From Pseudomonas sp. RIT-PI-S (GTDB taxonomy: Bacteria; Pseudomonadota; Gammaproteobacteria; Pseudomonadales; Pseudomonadaceae), in assembly GCF_025642975.1 (NCBI RefSeq), contig NZ_JANZKJ010000004.1:62001-126000 (forward strand): a stretch of 64,000 bases of DNA, written 5' to 3'. Below are positions 44,573-53,560 of the stretch, piece by piece. The stretch's first letter is position 1, and every line of letters starts with the position of its first letter. Under the pieces are notes generated by a model that worked only from the letters and a program-made list of their open reading frames with translations, did no database searches and was not told the origin of the DNA. The translations under genes were made by a program, and so were the position numbers.

Positions 44573-47095
44573 TCACGGGCGGCGCTCGAAGGCAGCGCAT
44601 GCCACTCGGGCTTGCGCTGCGCTGCCCAAGGCCTGGAGCTGACTTGCCAAAGCTTGGCAACGTGCTGAATCGAGCTCACGCACACGGGCTTTGATCTGGC
44701 CGATTTGCGGCGGGCTTACCGACAACTCGCGCACACCCAGGCCGATCAACGCGGCCGTGGCCAAAGGGTCCGACGCCAGCGCACCGCAGACACCTACCCA
44801 GCAACCGTGGGCCTCTGCCGCCCGGCAAGTCATCCCGATCAACCGCAACACTGCCGGATGCAAGGCGTCGACCCGCTCGGCGAGCCCGGTGTGGTCTCTG
44901 TCCATGGCCAGCGTGTACTGCGTGAGGTCATTGGTGCCGATGGAGAGAAAATCCGCATGTTCGGCCAGTTGTTCTGCCATCAACGCCGCGGACGGCACTT
45001 CGATCATCACGCCCAGCTCCGGGCGCTCTTGCAGGCCCAGCTCGCTCGCCAGGTGATCGATGCGGGCGCGCACGGCGAGCAGTTCATCGATCTCGCTGAT
45101 CATCGGCAGGAGTATCCGGCAGCGGGCCAGGGGCTTGACCTGTAGCAAGGCGCGCAGCTGCTCGTCGAGCAGCTCCGGGCGGGCCTGGCCCAGGCGGATG
45201 CCGCGCAGGCCCAGGACCGGATTGGCTTCGGCGGGCAGCGGCAGGTAGTCCAGTTGCTTGTCACCGCCGATGTCGATGGTCCGGATGATCACTGGCTGAT
45301 CGACCATCGCATCGAGAACGGCCTGGTACGCCAGGGTTTGCTCCGCCTGAGTCGGTGCGGTGGCGCGGTCAACGAAGAGAAATTCGCTGCGCAACAGCCC
45401 CACGCTGTCTGCGCCATTGCCGCGGGCACGTTGCGCATCCTCGGCCGAGGCAACGTTCGCTGCCACTTCTATGCGCACACCGTCGCAGGTGGCGGCCGGC
45501 GAGTGGGCGTGCTGTTGCTCACGCTGGCGGATGTGCGCTCGTTCCTGCATCTGGGCGCGCACCAGGGCCAAGCGTTCGGCACCAGGCTTGAGCTCCAGGC
45601 GGCCGGCATCGGCGTCCAATACAACCTCTGGGTGAGTGGCCGCGGCGAGGGGCTCGAGTACCGCAGCCCCAAGCGCCACCACACAGGGTATGCCGGCGCC
45701 CCTGGCGAGAATGGCGACATGCGAGGTAGGGCCGCCGAGCGCCATGCAGATCCCGCCGACCCCGCGACTGCTCAGCATCACCAGGTCCGAAGGGGTCAGC
45801 TCTTGGGCCAGTACGATCGCCCCGGGCGGAATCTCGGGCGCCCGTGCGTCTCCCAGCAGGTTCAGCAGCACGCGTTGGCGCAGGTCGCGCAGGTCACCGG
45901 CGCGCTCGCCAAGCAAGGGGTTGCCGAGGGTTTCCAGTACCTCGCATTGGGCCAGCACCGAGTGGCTCCAGGCATGGGCGGCGCCATGCCCTTGCTCGAT
46001 GTGGGCATAGGCGGCGCTCAGCAAGGCTGGATCTTCGAGCATCGCCATGTGGGTCGCGAAGATCGCGTTGTGTTCACCAGGGTGCGAGTCAAGCGATGCA
46101 TTGATGTCCGCACGAACCTGCGCCAGAGCCTGGGTCAGTTGGTGCCGCTGCTGGTTGGCGCAGTGGCCGCCCGGATCCTTGGGCAATTCAAGGGCATCCA
46201 ACCGGACCAACGGTCCGCTTACCAGCCCAGGAGATGCCGGAACGCCATTGAACATCCCGTTTTCCCTGTCGCCAGCACGGTGCGGGGCGGGCGTCGATAC
46301 CGCCATGCCGGCGGCTTCGTGCACCGTGGGCGTGGCCAGCGCCGCAAGCACGGCTTCTAAAGCCCTGTCGCAATCGGGCCCCTCGCACCTCACCTCGACT
46401 TCATCCTGTTCGCGGGTACCAAGCGCCATCAGGGCAGTAACGCTGTCGGCAGAAGCGCTGGCGCCAGCGAAATGCACATGAACGCGGCTCTCGAACTGCC
46501 GCGCGGCCTCGCGCACGAGCGCCGCCGGGCGTGCATGCAGCCCACCGCCATGGGCGATCCGGGCCCTGCCGCGGGCTTCGCCGGCAGGCCCTGCGTTCAG
46601 CGTCGAGGGCGCGCCTGCCGCGGCCGACAGCGGGATGACTTCCAGCAGGGCGTCGCCAACGTTTACCGAGCGCGGGCCGGCAATCGGCGTGAGTTTGAAC
46701 TGGTCCCCGTTGAGCAGGATGAAGGCGCTGACAAGGCTGCGGCTGTGACGGGCGACCTGGTCCAGATCCATGCGCAGCAGCGGTTCGCCTTGGCTCACGC
46801 GCTGGCCTTCGGTCACTAGCGCGTGGAAGCCCTCGCCATTGAGTTCCACTGTGTCGATGCCCACGTGCAGCAGCCATTCACTGCCGTTGTGCGCTCGCAG
46901 GTTGATCGCGTGCCGGGTGCGCGCGACGTTGATCACCTGGCCGGAGAAGGGCGCATGCAAAACATCGCCCAGGGGGTCGATCGCCATCCCGTCGCCCAGG
47001 GCGCCGCTGGCGAACACCGGATCGGGGATATTGTTCAGCGTAATCACCGGGCCGCTGAACGGCGCGTTTAGCGTCATGTAATTGTTATTGGGCAT
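44573..47095 (-). CDS. nagF: PTS fusion protein EIIA-HPr-Enzyme I
   Basis: This 840-residue cytoplasmic protein fuses three PTS modules. EIIA(Glc-type) has His62 and His77 (LLHVGIDTVEL). HPr has His187 in GGGLHARPAA. Enzyme I (about 282-840) has His459 in GGPTSHVAI, RTIDIGGDKQLDYLP, IGTNDLTQYTLAMDRDH and an active-site Cys in GVCGALASDP. It relays phosphate from PEP to NagE in one polypeptide. AAGGA lies eight bases before the ATG at 47095; earlier in-frame codons reach into the deaminase gene and are unsupported. Confidence 0.95.
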   Translation of the reverse strand: MPNNNYMTLNAPFSGPVITLNNIPDPVFASGALGDGMAIDPLGDVLHAPFSGQVINVARTRHAINLRAHNGSEWLLHVGIDTVELNGEGFHALVTEGQRVSQGEPLLRMDLDQVARHSRSLVSAFILLNGDQFKLTPIAGPRSVNVGDALLEVIPLSAAAGAPSTLNAGPAGEARGRARIAHGGGLHARPAALVREAARQFESRVHVHFAGASASADSVTALMALGTREQDEVEVRCEGPDCDRALEAVLAALATPTVHEAAGMAVSTPAPHRAGDRENGMFNGVPASPGLVSGPLVRLDALELPKDPGGHCANQQRHQLTQALAQVRADINASLDSHPGEHNAIFATHMAMLEDPALLSAAYAHIEQGHGAAHAWSHSVLAQCEVLETLGNPLLGERAGDLRDLRQRVLLNLLGDARAPEIPPGAIVLAQELTPSDLVMLSSRGVGGICMALGGPTSHVAILARGAGIPCVVALGAAVLEPLAAATHPEVVLDADAGRLELKPGAERLALVRAQMQERAHIRQREQQHAHSPAATCDGVRIEVAANVASAEDAQRARGNGADSVGLLRSEFLFVDRATAPTQAEQTLAYQAVLDAMVDQPVIIRTIDIGGDKQLDYLPLPAEANPVLGLRGIRLGQARPELLDEQLRALLQVKPLARCRILLPMISEIDELLAVRARIDHLASELGLQERPELGVMIEVPSAALMAEQLAEHADFLSIGTNDLTQYTLAMDRDHTGLAERVDALHPAVLRLIGMTCRAAEAHGCWVGVCGALASDPLATAALIGLGVRELSVSPPQIGQIKARVRELDSARCQALASQLQALGSAAQARVACAAFERRP

Positions 47096-47133
47096 GACAT
47101 TGTCCTTGCAGTAGCCCGCCAGAGCGGGACGGG

Positions 47134-48156
47134 TCAACGGGTTCGGGTCACTTTGCTCAGGTGCCGCGGCTGGTCAGGATCCAGCCCTCGCGCCTGGGCA
47201 AGGGCTGCGGCCATGACATAAAACGACTGGATGGCCAGGAGCGGGTCCAGGGCGGGGTGATCGGCGCAGCTCAGCGTCAGGTCACGGTCAGCGATGTCGT
47301 CCGGCGCCGCCAGCAACACCTTCGCGCCGCGTTGCCGCATGTCGGCGGCCAGCGCCAGCAGCCCGGCTTGTTCAGGGCCCCGAAGGGCGAAAATCAGCAA
47401 GGGGTATTGATCGTCGACCAGCGCCATGGGGCCATGTCGCACCTCCGCACTGCTGAACGCTTCGGCCTGTATGGCCGAGGTTTCCTTGAATTTCAGCGCG
47501 GCTTCCTGGGCCACGGCAAACCCCAGGCCGCGGCCAATGACCATCAGGCGCTCACAGCTTCTCAAGGCGTTCACTGCAGCGGACCACTCTTGCTGTGTCG
47601 CCGCCAGCAGGCGTTCGGGCAACGTTCTGCCTGCATCCAGCAAAGGCTTGTCCTGTTGCCAGTGGGCGAGCAGCCGCGCGCTGGCGCTAAGGGTGCAGAT
47701 AAAGCTCTTGGTGGCGGCGACACTCAGTTCAGGGCCTGCGCCGAGCGGCAACAGGTACTCGCAAGCCTGTTCGAGAGGGGAGCCTTGTGCGTTCACTACG
47801 GCGATGCTCAGGGCGCCATGGTCGCGCAGCTTATGCATCGTGCCCACCAGGTCTGGGCTCTGGCCAGACTGCGAGAACGCGAACGCCGGCTGGCCTTCGA
47901 CCTTGAGCGGGGAGGCATGCAGCGTTGCCACAGACATCGGCAACGACGCCACCGGGATGCCAGTCATTTGCGTCGTTAGATAGGCAAAATAGCTCGCCGC
48001 GTGATCAGAACTGCCACGGGCGACCGTCAACACCACGCTTGGCGCCGCGTGCCGCAGACGCTCACCCAGCGTGATCAGGCCCGGCTCGAGCAGGTCCAGT
48101 TGACGGCGCACGCTTTCCTCGGAGGACAGGGCCTCTTCAAGCATTTTCGATTTCAA
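47134..48156 (-). CDS. nagB-II: SIS-type glucosamine-6-phosphate deaminase (NagB-II)
   Basis: This 340-residue protein has two SIS domains and resembles the isomerase half of GlmS without the glutaminase part: VARGSSDHAASYFAYL, FAFSQSGQSPDLVGTM, and ELSVAATKSFICTL. It replaces the classical NagB hexamer enzyme and converts GlcN-6-P to Fru-6-P and ammonia. The frame can start at TTG 48156 (AAGGAG six to eight bases upstream) or at ATG 48144 (no site of its own). I give the TTG; both overlap the nagA 3' end. Confidence 0.9.
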   Translation of the reverse strand: MKSKMLEEALSSEESVRRQLDLLEPGLITLGERLRHAAPSVVLTVARGSSDHAASYFAYLTTQMTGIPVASLPMSVATLHASPLKVEGQPAFAFSQSGQSPDLVGTMHKLRDHGALSIAVVNAQGSPLEQACEYLLPLGAGPELSVAATKSFICTLSASARLLAHWQQDKPLLDAGRTLPERLLAATQQEWSAAVNALRSCERLMVIGRGLGFAVAQEAALKFKETSAIQAEAFSSAEVRHGPMALVDDQYPLLIFALRGPEQAGLLALAADMRQRGAKVLLAAPDDIADRDLTLSCADHPALDPLLAIQSFYVMAAALAQARGLDPDQPRHLSKVTRTR

Positions 48157-49243
48157 CGGCTTCTCCTTCGACCATCACGGCGGTCAGCTTCAGATCACGG
48201 TCCAGGTACACGGCATCCGCCCAACTGCCCGGTTGCAGGCGGCCGCGCTCCTTGATTCCCAGATAGTCGGCGGGAAACTGCGACAGCCGCTGCGAGGCTT
48301 CAGCCAGGGGCACGCCGATCTTCACCAGGTTGCGCAGCGCCTGATCCATGGTCAGGGTGCTGCCCGCCAGGGTTCCATCCGCCAGGCGCACGCCACCCAG
48401 GCACTTGGTCACCGTGTGGCTGCCGAGTTTGTAGTGGCCGTCCGGCATGCCCGTGGCGGCGGTCGAGTCAGTGACGCAGTACAGGCAAGGGATGGCGCGC
48501 AGCGCCACGCGGATGGCGCCGGGATGCACGTGCAGCAGGTCGGGGATCACTTCGGCGTAGCGCGCGTGAGCCAGCGCTGCCCCGACGATGCCAGGCTCGC
48601 GGTGGTGCAGTGGGCTCATGGCGTTATACAGGTGGGTGAAGCTGGTGGCGCCGGCGGCCAGCGCCGCGACGCCGTCTTCATAGCTGCCGAGTGTGTGGCC
48701 GATCTGCACACAGACCTTGCGCTGCACCAGTGCTTGAATCAGATCCAGGTGCCCAGCGATCTCAGGCGCGAGGGTAATCACCTTGATCGGCGCCAGGCGC
48801 AGGTAGTCCTCGACCTGCGCCAGTACTGCGCCGTGGGCATGATTGGGCTGTGCACCGAGTTTGCCGGGGTTGATATAAGGGCCTTCCAAGTGCACGCCCA
48901 GCACCCGGGCGGTGTTGGCCTGCCGGCCCTCGCAGTACTGGCCCAGTTGCTCCAGCACCTGGCGTATTTGCGCCGCAGGCGCGGTCATCGTGGTGGCCAG
49001 CAAGGCCGTGGTACCGAACCGCAGATGGGTTCGGGCGATGGTGGCGAAACCGGCGGTGCCTTCCATGATGTCGCTGCCACCGCCGCCATGAACATGCAGG
49101 TCGATGAAGCCCGGCAACACGTAGGGCAGGTCGTTGTCGTCGGGATTGCACGGCGTGCCGACGACGTTCAGCACGCGGCCAGCGCGATGTTGCAACTGGC
49201 CCCGGACCCAGCCGGCCGGGGTAAGGATGTTGAAGTCGGGCAT
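48137..49243 (-). CDS. nagA: N-acetylglucosamine-6-phosphate deacetylase
   Basis: This 368-residue amidohydrolase has the metal motif FIDLHVHGGGGSDIMEG, the Glu site in LGVHLEGPYINPGKLGAQ, ATSFTHLYNAMSP with a metal His, and CVTDSTAATGMPDG with the catalytic Asp. It removes acetate from GlcNAc-6-P and makes GlcN-6-P for the adjacent SIS deaminase. GGGAG precedes the ATG. It lies 64 bases after nagR and overlaps the next gene. Confidence 0.96.
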   Translation of the reverse strand: MPDFNILTPAGWVRGQLQHRAGRVLNVVGTPCNPDDNDLPYVLPGFIDLHVHGGGGSDIMEGTAGFATIARTHLRFGTTALLATTMTAPAAQIRQVLEQLGQYCEGRQANTARVLGVHLEGPYINPGKLGAQPNHAHGAVLAQVEDYLRLAPIKVITLAPEIAGHLDLIQALVQRKVCVQIGHTLGSYEDGVAALAAGATSFTHLYNAMSPLHHREPGIVGAALAHARYAEVIPDLLHVHPGAIRVALRAIPCLYCVTDSTAATGMPDGHYKLGSHTVTKCLGGVRLADGTLAGSTLTMDQALRNLVKIGVPLAEASQRLSQFPADYLGIKERGRLQPGSWADAVYLDRDLKLTAVMVEGEAVEIENA

Positions 49244-49307
49244 GCAGTCTCCCTAAGCACGACCATTGAGAAAAAGTGGTGCTGTTCAGATCGTTCGAAG
49301 CGAGGGC

Positions 49308-50039
49308 TCAGCGACGCAGTTCGGCAACGAAGTCGTAGTAGTCGTCGCGGCAATAGGTGTCGGTCAGCTCAATGGGCGTTTTGTCGGCAAGAAAGCCGAT
49401 CCGGGTCATTCGTAGCATGGCGGTGCCCGGCGCGATCCCAACCAGCGCTGCCATCTCCGTGGAAGCGTTGATCGCTCGAATGTGTTGGAGCGCACGCACC
49501 ACCGGGCGGCCGATGGCTTCAAGATGGGCGTAGAGCGAATCCCCGATGGCTCGCGGCTCAGGCAGCAGCGCTGCGGGCAAGGTGCTGAGCTCAACGGCCA
49601 TGACCACCCCGTCGGCTTTGCGCAGGCGCTTGAGGCGTGCCACTTGGTCAGAGGGGGAGAGGCTCAGCCGTGTCAGCTCATCGAGAGTAGGCAGGGCAAT
49701 TTCACGCTCGAGCCACTGCGAGCTGGGGGTCAGCCCCTTTGACCGAAGCATTTCGGTGAAGCTGGAAAGGCGCGAAAGTGGCTGCTCCAAGCGAGGCGTG
49801 ATGAACGTGCCCGAGCCCTGATTGCGGCGGATCAAGCCTTGCTCCACCAGCACATCCAGTGCTTTGCGGGCAGTCACGCGGGAGATATTCAAGTCTTCGC
49901 TAAGGCTGCGCTCGGACGGCAAGGCCTGGTCGGCTTTCCATTGGCCAGCCTGGATGGCCGCCTCAAGGTTGCGCGCAAGCTGCAGGTACAGAGGCGTGGG
50001 CTGGCTGCTATCGGGTCGCAGGGTGATGATCGAATCCAT
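49308..50039 (-). CDS. nagR: GntR/HutC-family regulator of the GlcNAc operon
   Basis: This 243-residue protein has a GntR winged helix (about 10-75, SLSEDLNISRVTARKALDVLVEQGLIRRNQGSGTF within it) and a UTRA effector domain like YvoA/NagR. UTRA members of this group bind GlcN-6-P or GlcNAc-6-P. It is the first gene of the nag operon. The region just upstream of its ATG holds four TGGTAT/ATACCA half-sites, so autoregulation of the whole operon is expected. Confidence 0.93.
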   Translation of the reverse strand: MDSIITLRPDSSQPTPLYLQLARNLEAAIQAGQWKADQALPSERSLSEDLNISRVTARKALDVLVEQGLIRRNQGSGTFITPRLEQPLSRLSSFTEMLRSKGLTPSSQWLEREIALPTLDELTRLSLSPSDQVARLKRLRKADGVVMAVELSTLPAALLPEPRAIGDSLYAHLEAIGRPVVRALQHIRAINASTEMAALVGIAPGTAMLRMTRIGFLADKTPIELTDTYCRDDYYDFVAELRR

Positions 50040-50063
50040 CGTCGGCTTCCAGGTGGCACTTTA

Positions 50064-50108
50064 TTGGTATCTTTGTGGTATTGGAAAATAATACCACTTG
50101 GATACCAC
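50064..50108. promoter_or_regulatory. NagR operator array
   Basis: Four half-sites lie within 45 bases: TTGGTAT (50064), GTGGTAT (50075), ATACCAC (50091) and ATACCAC (50102). The inner pair is a perfect 7-bp inverted repeat and the outer pair nests around it. GntR/HutC regulators bind such TGGTAT/ATACCA repeats. The array is 25 bases upstream of the nagR start codon. Confidence 0.75.
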
Positions 50109-50973
50109 GTCAACAGGCTTTTGCTAGGGCCGTGTTTCTGCCTTGCTGATAGCTGTCAGCGGCGCCGGGTTAATCAGTCAGCGCTTTCATCGTTTTTTAT
50201 AAAGGTTTCGTATACGTTACCTGCGCGTTGGTCTGAGGCCACCGCGCTTCAGTTCGAGCCGAGCAAGTTCGCCCATATCGACAGCGGCGCGCGCCTGGAA
50301 GACCGGCCGATCAGCGTGATCCTGATCACCACGGTACCGCCCTCAGCAAGCATCACAGACATGGAGTGGCGCAAGGGCAGCGGCACTGGATCAAGGTGCT
50401 GCGCACCGGCGCCACCAGCGTGGGCGTGACCGGGATTTACGCCGGTGCTACGCGCCGCCGGATGCCGCGCACTGGTCAGATATAAGCAAGATGGTCGAGA
50501 TGGGTAATGGCTTGGCGGTTCCAATCCAGCAGCACACCGCGAGCATCGAGGAGCTGGATGGTGTGATCACCGCCACCGCCTCGCCGATGAAGCGACGCTA
50601 AGCGGATCATCCAGGCCCAGGCGAGCATCACTGCCGAAATCGGCACGAAAAGCACCGACATCCACAGGGTGATCGCGAAAACGAACTGGCTCCGCACTTC
50701 CAAGATCTGGAAGCCAGGTGGGGCGACGTTAAGCAGCAGTCGCCCAGGCTATGGCTAACTTGGAAGGGAAGTTGGAGGCCATGTGGTCGGGACGGTGAAG
50801 ATGCAGCTCACCACCAATGGCCGTTACGTTGCTGCTGGCATCGAGACCCCGGTTGCAGGGCTACAGAGCCGATTCTTGGTGTCAGCCCACCGTTTCGCGG
50901 TGGTTGGTATCCAAGCCGGACCTGGTGTTCCGCCTCTTATCTGGCGCGCATACTCCCAGGCCCATCATCAGCC
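50109..50973. other. Sparse region with possible gene debris
   Basis: No gene here is supported. Plus-strand segments such as LQFEPSKFAHIDSGARLEDR (about 50250-50310) and MVEMGNGLAVPIQQHT (about 50490-50540) sit in different frames. A minus-strand 75-codon frame (50476-50703) has one strongly hydrophobic segment (FAITLWMSVLFVPISAVMLA) but only a TTG start and no ribosome site. The pattern fits remnants of one or more decayed genes, not recognisable by family. Confidence 0.4.
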
Positions 50974-51282
50974 TCATTCCTTCTGGTCCAGATACTCTTC
51001 GGCCAGCTTGTCGAAATTCTCATAGACCCATCGTGTAACCGTGGCCCGGCTTGGCGCCGTGGACTTGAAATGCACCTTGATCATCCACTCGGCGGCGATC
51101 CGCTCCTCCCGAGTGAAGTCCCTGCCGTCTTGCCATTTAAGAGAGTTGAGATAGGGCAGCATCTCGTACCCTTGGCTTCGGCTCAGATGATAAGCATCTT
51201 GCTTCGTCTTGGTCGGATCATCTCCGTTTCCAGCGCTCCAAGCATAGGTAAACCGCAGGTCCCTTCGGGTGAGTTTGGACAT
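50974..51282 (-). CDS. Hypothetical protein (102 aa)
   Basis: This soluble, charged protein follows a good site (AAGGAG before the ATG). Its sequence begins MSKLTRRDLRFTYAWSAGNG and includes REERIAAEWMIKVHFKS and ATVTRWVYENFDKLAEEYL, mostly helical. There is no signal or membrane segment. The family is not recognised. It stands alone among non-coding stretches, a setting often occupied by lineage-specific genes. Confidence 0.6.
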   Translation of the reverse strand: MSKLTRRDLRFTYAWSAGNGDDPTKTKQDAYHLSRSQGYEMLPYLNSLKWQDGRDFTREERIAAEWMIKVHFKSTAPSRATVTRWVYENFDKLAEEYLDQKE

Positions 51283-51579
51283 TTTCGACTCTCCTTCAAA
51301 TAACCAAAGGATCGATCAGTTGATCGCTCTACCCTAGAGGGCAGGGTCCGAAAACGTCGAAGATGACCATCTGGGTGATAAGTTGGAAAACCGCATGGCT
51401 TGATTTAAGCCTGTCCAGGACCGCGCAGCGATGGACGTTCCTGATGGGGAATGGACCAGGAGGAGGGTAGTACCCTGGAAGAAATGGGTTCCTGCACTCG
51501 AATGGAACGGCCGGTACGTCCAAGGGGCCAGGCGTGGCCCATCCGAAACAAGCATAAACCCAGCGTCAAAAGCCCCTGA
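51283..51579. other. Gene-free stretch
   Basis: Nothing is supported in these 297 bases. Short frames on the minus strand lack ribosome sites. A small palindrome GGGTA-G-TACCC lies near 51465 without evident role. Confidence 0.5.
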
Positions 51580-52263
51580 CTACTCCCCCAGGCGTGCCCG
51601 CGCTTGTTGCGCCGCATGCCGCTCCAACTGATCGAGCCGGTAGTCGCGCTGTTTCTCCGCCTCGATCATCGCCTTGCGGCCGTGTTGCTTGAGCAGGTAG
51701 GCATGAATCTGCTGCACCTCTACCGTGCGGTAGATGGGGGCGACGTCCAGGAGCCTGGTGTTCCCCAAGGTGCGGGTATGTCGGGTGTTCATCAGCACCT
51801 GCGGCCCTCGCGCGCCCAGCACGTGCCAGCCCTGGGCCTCGAACCAGCCGAGAACGCTCACCGCGCACGCCGCTTCGGTATGCGGGTAGCGGGCAATCAC
51901 GCCGCCCAGCAGTGCGCGGCCGATGCCTTGGCAGCGATGGCTGGGGAGCACGGCCAGGTATAACAGCGTGCAGGCATCGGCCGCGCCCACCACAGGCAGG
52001 TAAAGGGCAAAGCCCAGCACTTTCGAGGGGTCGAGCGCATCGAGGGCGAGCAACAGCTCGACCTCAAGGCCCTGTTCGCCGCCCATGGCCTGCAGGTACC
52101 GATGCACTTCAAGGCCAAGGCCATACTGGTACAAGGGATACAGCGGGTTGCTCGGCGCTAGCGCCGCACTGCTCAAGGCCGTCAGGTGGTTGATGGCCAA
52201 CTGCTGCACTTGGCTGGCAAAGGCGTCCGGAGGTGGGGTGAGCTGTAGGCTGAGCTGGAACAT
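51580..52263 (-). CDS. GNAT-family N-acetyltransferase
   Basis: This 227-residue protein has the acetyl-CoA-binding pattern [20 protein letters not shown] (motif A, Q/R-x-x-G-x-G/A) and the GNAT beta-4/5 region (AACAVSVLGWFEAQGWHVLG). A long basic helical tail follows (about 170-227, RKAMIEAEKQRDYRLDQLERHAA). The ATG at 52263 starts MFQLSLQLTPPPDAF; no strong ribosome site is visible and longer readings are unsupported. The acceptor substrate is unknown. Confidence 0.8.
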   Translation of the reverse strand: MFQLSLQLTPPPDAFASQVQQLAINHLTALSSAALAPSNPLYPLYQYGLGLEVHRYLQAMGGEQGLEVELLLALDALDPSKVLGFALYLPVVGAADACTLLYLAVLPSHRCQGIGRALLGGVIARYPHTEAACAVSVLGWFEAQGWHVLGARGPQVLMNTRHTRTLGNTRLLDVAPIYRTVEVQQIHAYLLKQHGRKAMIEAEKQRDYRLDQLERHAAQQARARLGE

Positions 52264-52386
52264 GGGCGTCTGAGGAAGGTGGGGGCCGGGCATCATACCC
52301 CAGCACTGCATGGGCGAAAAAACACCGCAGTGGGCGCGCTGGGGTAGATGAGGCTGCCGCTGGCACCGCGGCACCGATGGCGGGGC

Positions 52387-53478
52387 TTAACGGTAGCGTT
52401 CAAGCCAATGGGCATAGGGCGCGGGGAGGGTCCAGGAGGCCTTGTCGACGTTCAGCTCCTTGGCCGCAAAGTAGGCCCAGTGCGGGTCCGCCAAGTGGGC
52501 GCGCCCCACCGATACCAGGTCCAGCTGGCCGGCCTGGATCGCCTCATGGGCGAGCTGCGGAGTGCCAAAGCCCCAAGCGGACGTTACCGGCAGGCCGGCC
52601 TCGCGCCGCACGCGCTCGGCGATCGGGGCCAGGAAGGCAGGGCCCCAGGGAATATGGGTATCCGGAATGGTGAAACCTACGCTCACGCTCAGCAGGTCGA
52701 GGCCGCCTTGCTTGAAGCGACGTGCCAGCTCGATGGATTCGCCAAGCGTCTGCTCGTCGCGCCCGTCGTATTCGATCACCCCGAAGCGGGCGGTCAACGG
52801 CAGGTGCTCTGGCCAAACTTCACGAACGGCCGCGAGGGTTTCCAGCAGGAAACGGCTGCGGTTCTCGAAGCTGCCGCCGTAGGCGTCGGTACGCTGGTTG
52901 GAGTGCTCCGAGAAGAAGCTCTGGCCCAGATAACCATGCGCGAAGTGCAGCTCGATCCATTCGAAACCGGCTTCATGGGCCCGGCGCGCCGCATTGACGA
53001 AGTCTTGGCGCACACGGGCAATGTCGTCCAGCGTCATCTCCTGGGGCACTTTGGGCAGGTTGGCGCCGAAGGCGATCGGGGAGGGCGCGAGGGTCTTCCA
53101 GCCGTTGGGGTCCGTATCGGCCATATGATCATCGCCTTCCCAGGGGCGATTGGCACTCGCTTTGCGGCCAGCATGCGCGATCTGGATACCCGGCACGGCG
53201 CCCGCGGCCTTGATCGCTTTCACCGCAGGCACGAAGGCCTGTGCGTGTTCATCGCTCCAGATGCCCGCGCACCCCGGGGTAATACGGCCCTCCGGAGAAA
53301 CGGCAGTCGCCTCGACCACCACGAGGCCCGCGCCACCGCGGGCCATGCTCGCCAGATGCACGTGGTGCCAGTCGTTGATCACACCGTTTTCGGCCATGTA
53401 CTGGCACATCGGAGGAATGGCTATGCGATTGCGCAAGGTGACGTCCTTGAGCGAGAACGGTTCGAACAGGGCTGACAT
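52387..53478 (-). CDS. xenA: Xenobiotic reductase XenA-type old yellow enzyme
   Basis: This 363-residue FMN enzyme has the same length as P. putida XenA and near-identical motifs: IAIPPMCQYMAE with the redox-tuning Cys25, the substrate-binding His pair in ELHFAHGYLGQSFFS, and LVSVGRAHLADPHWA. It reduces activated alkenes, nitroesters and quinones with NADPH. CCGGAG precedes the ATG. It diverges from an ArsR-family regulator gene with a palindrome between them, so regulation by that protein is likely. Confidence 0.94.
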   Translation of the reverse strand: MSALFEPFSLKDVTLRNRIAIPPMCQYMAENGVINDWHHVHLASMARGGAGLVVVEATAVSPEGRITPGCAGIWSDEHAQAFVPAVKAIKAAGAVPGIQIAHAGRKASANRPWEGDDHMADTDPNGWKTLAPSPIAFGANLPKVPQEMTLDDIARVRQDFVNAARRAHEAGFEWIELHFAHGYLGQSFFSEHSNQRTDAYGGSFENRSRFLLETLAAVREVWPEHLPLTARFGVIEYDGRDEQTLGESIELARRFKQGGLDLLSVSVGFTIPDTHIPWGPAFLAPIAERVRREAGLPVTSAWGFGTPQLAHEAIQAGQLDLVSVGRAHLADPHWAYFAAKELNVDKASWTLPAPYAHWLERYR

Positions 53479-53506
53479 AAAAGCTCCGGGTCATTTGATT
53501 CGGTAG

Positions 53507-53522
53507 TTCGATAGTATTCGAA
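53507..53522. promoter_or_regulatory. Putative ArsR-family operator between xenA and its regulator
   Basis: TTCGA-TAGTAT-TCGAA is a perfect 5-bp inverted repeat with an AT-rich centre. It lies 29 bases before xenA and 39 before the divergent ArsR gene, in the only AT-rich patch of the gap. Confidence 0.55.
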
Positions 53523-53560
53523 ATATGGCGTAAATAGAAACCCCCCGTTATCATCAGCCT

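Noticed and set aside
44705..46360. Plus-strand frames over nagF
   Set aside because: They are shadows of the EIIA-HPr-EI fusion.
48233..49471. 412-codon plus-strand frame over nagA
   Set aside because: nagA motifs on the minus strand are complete; the plus frame lacks any signature.
50476..50703. 75-codon minus-strand frame with a membrane segment
   Set aside because: TTG start without ribosome site, and the reading frame continues upstream without a better start; treated as possible debris only.
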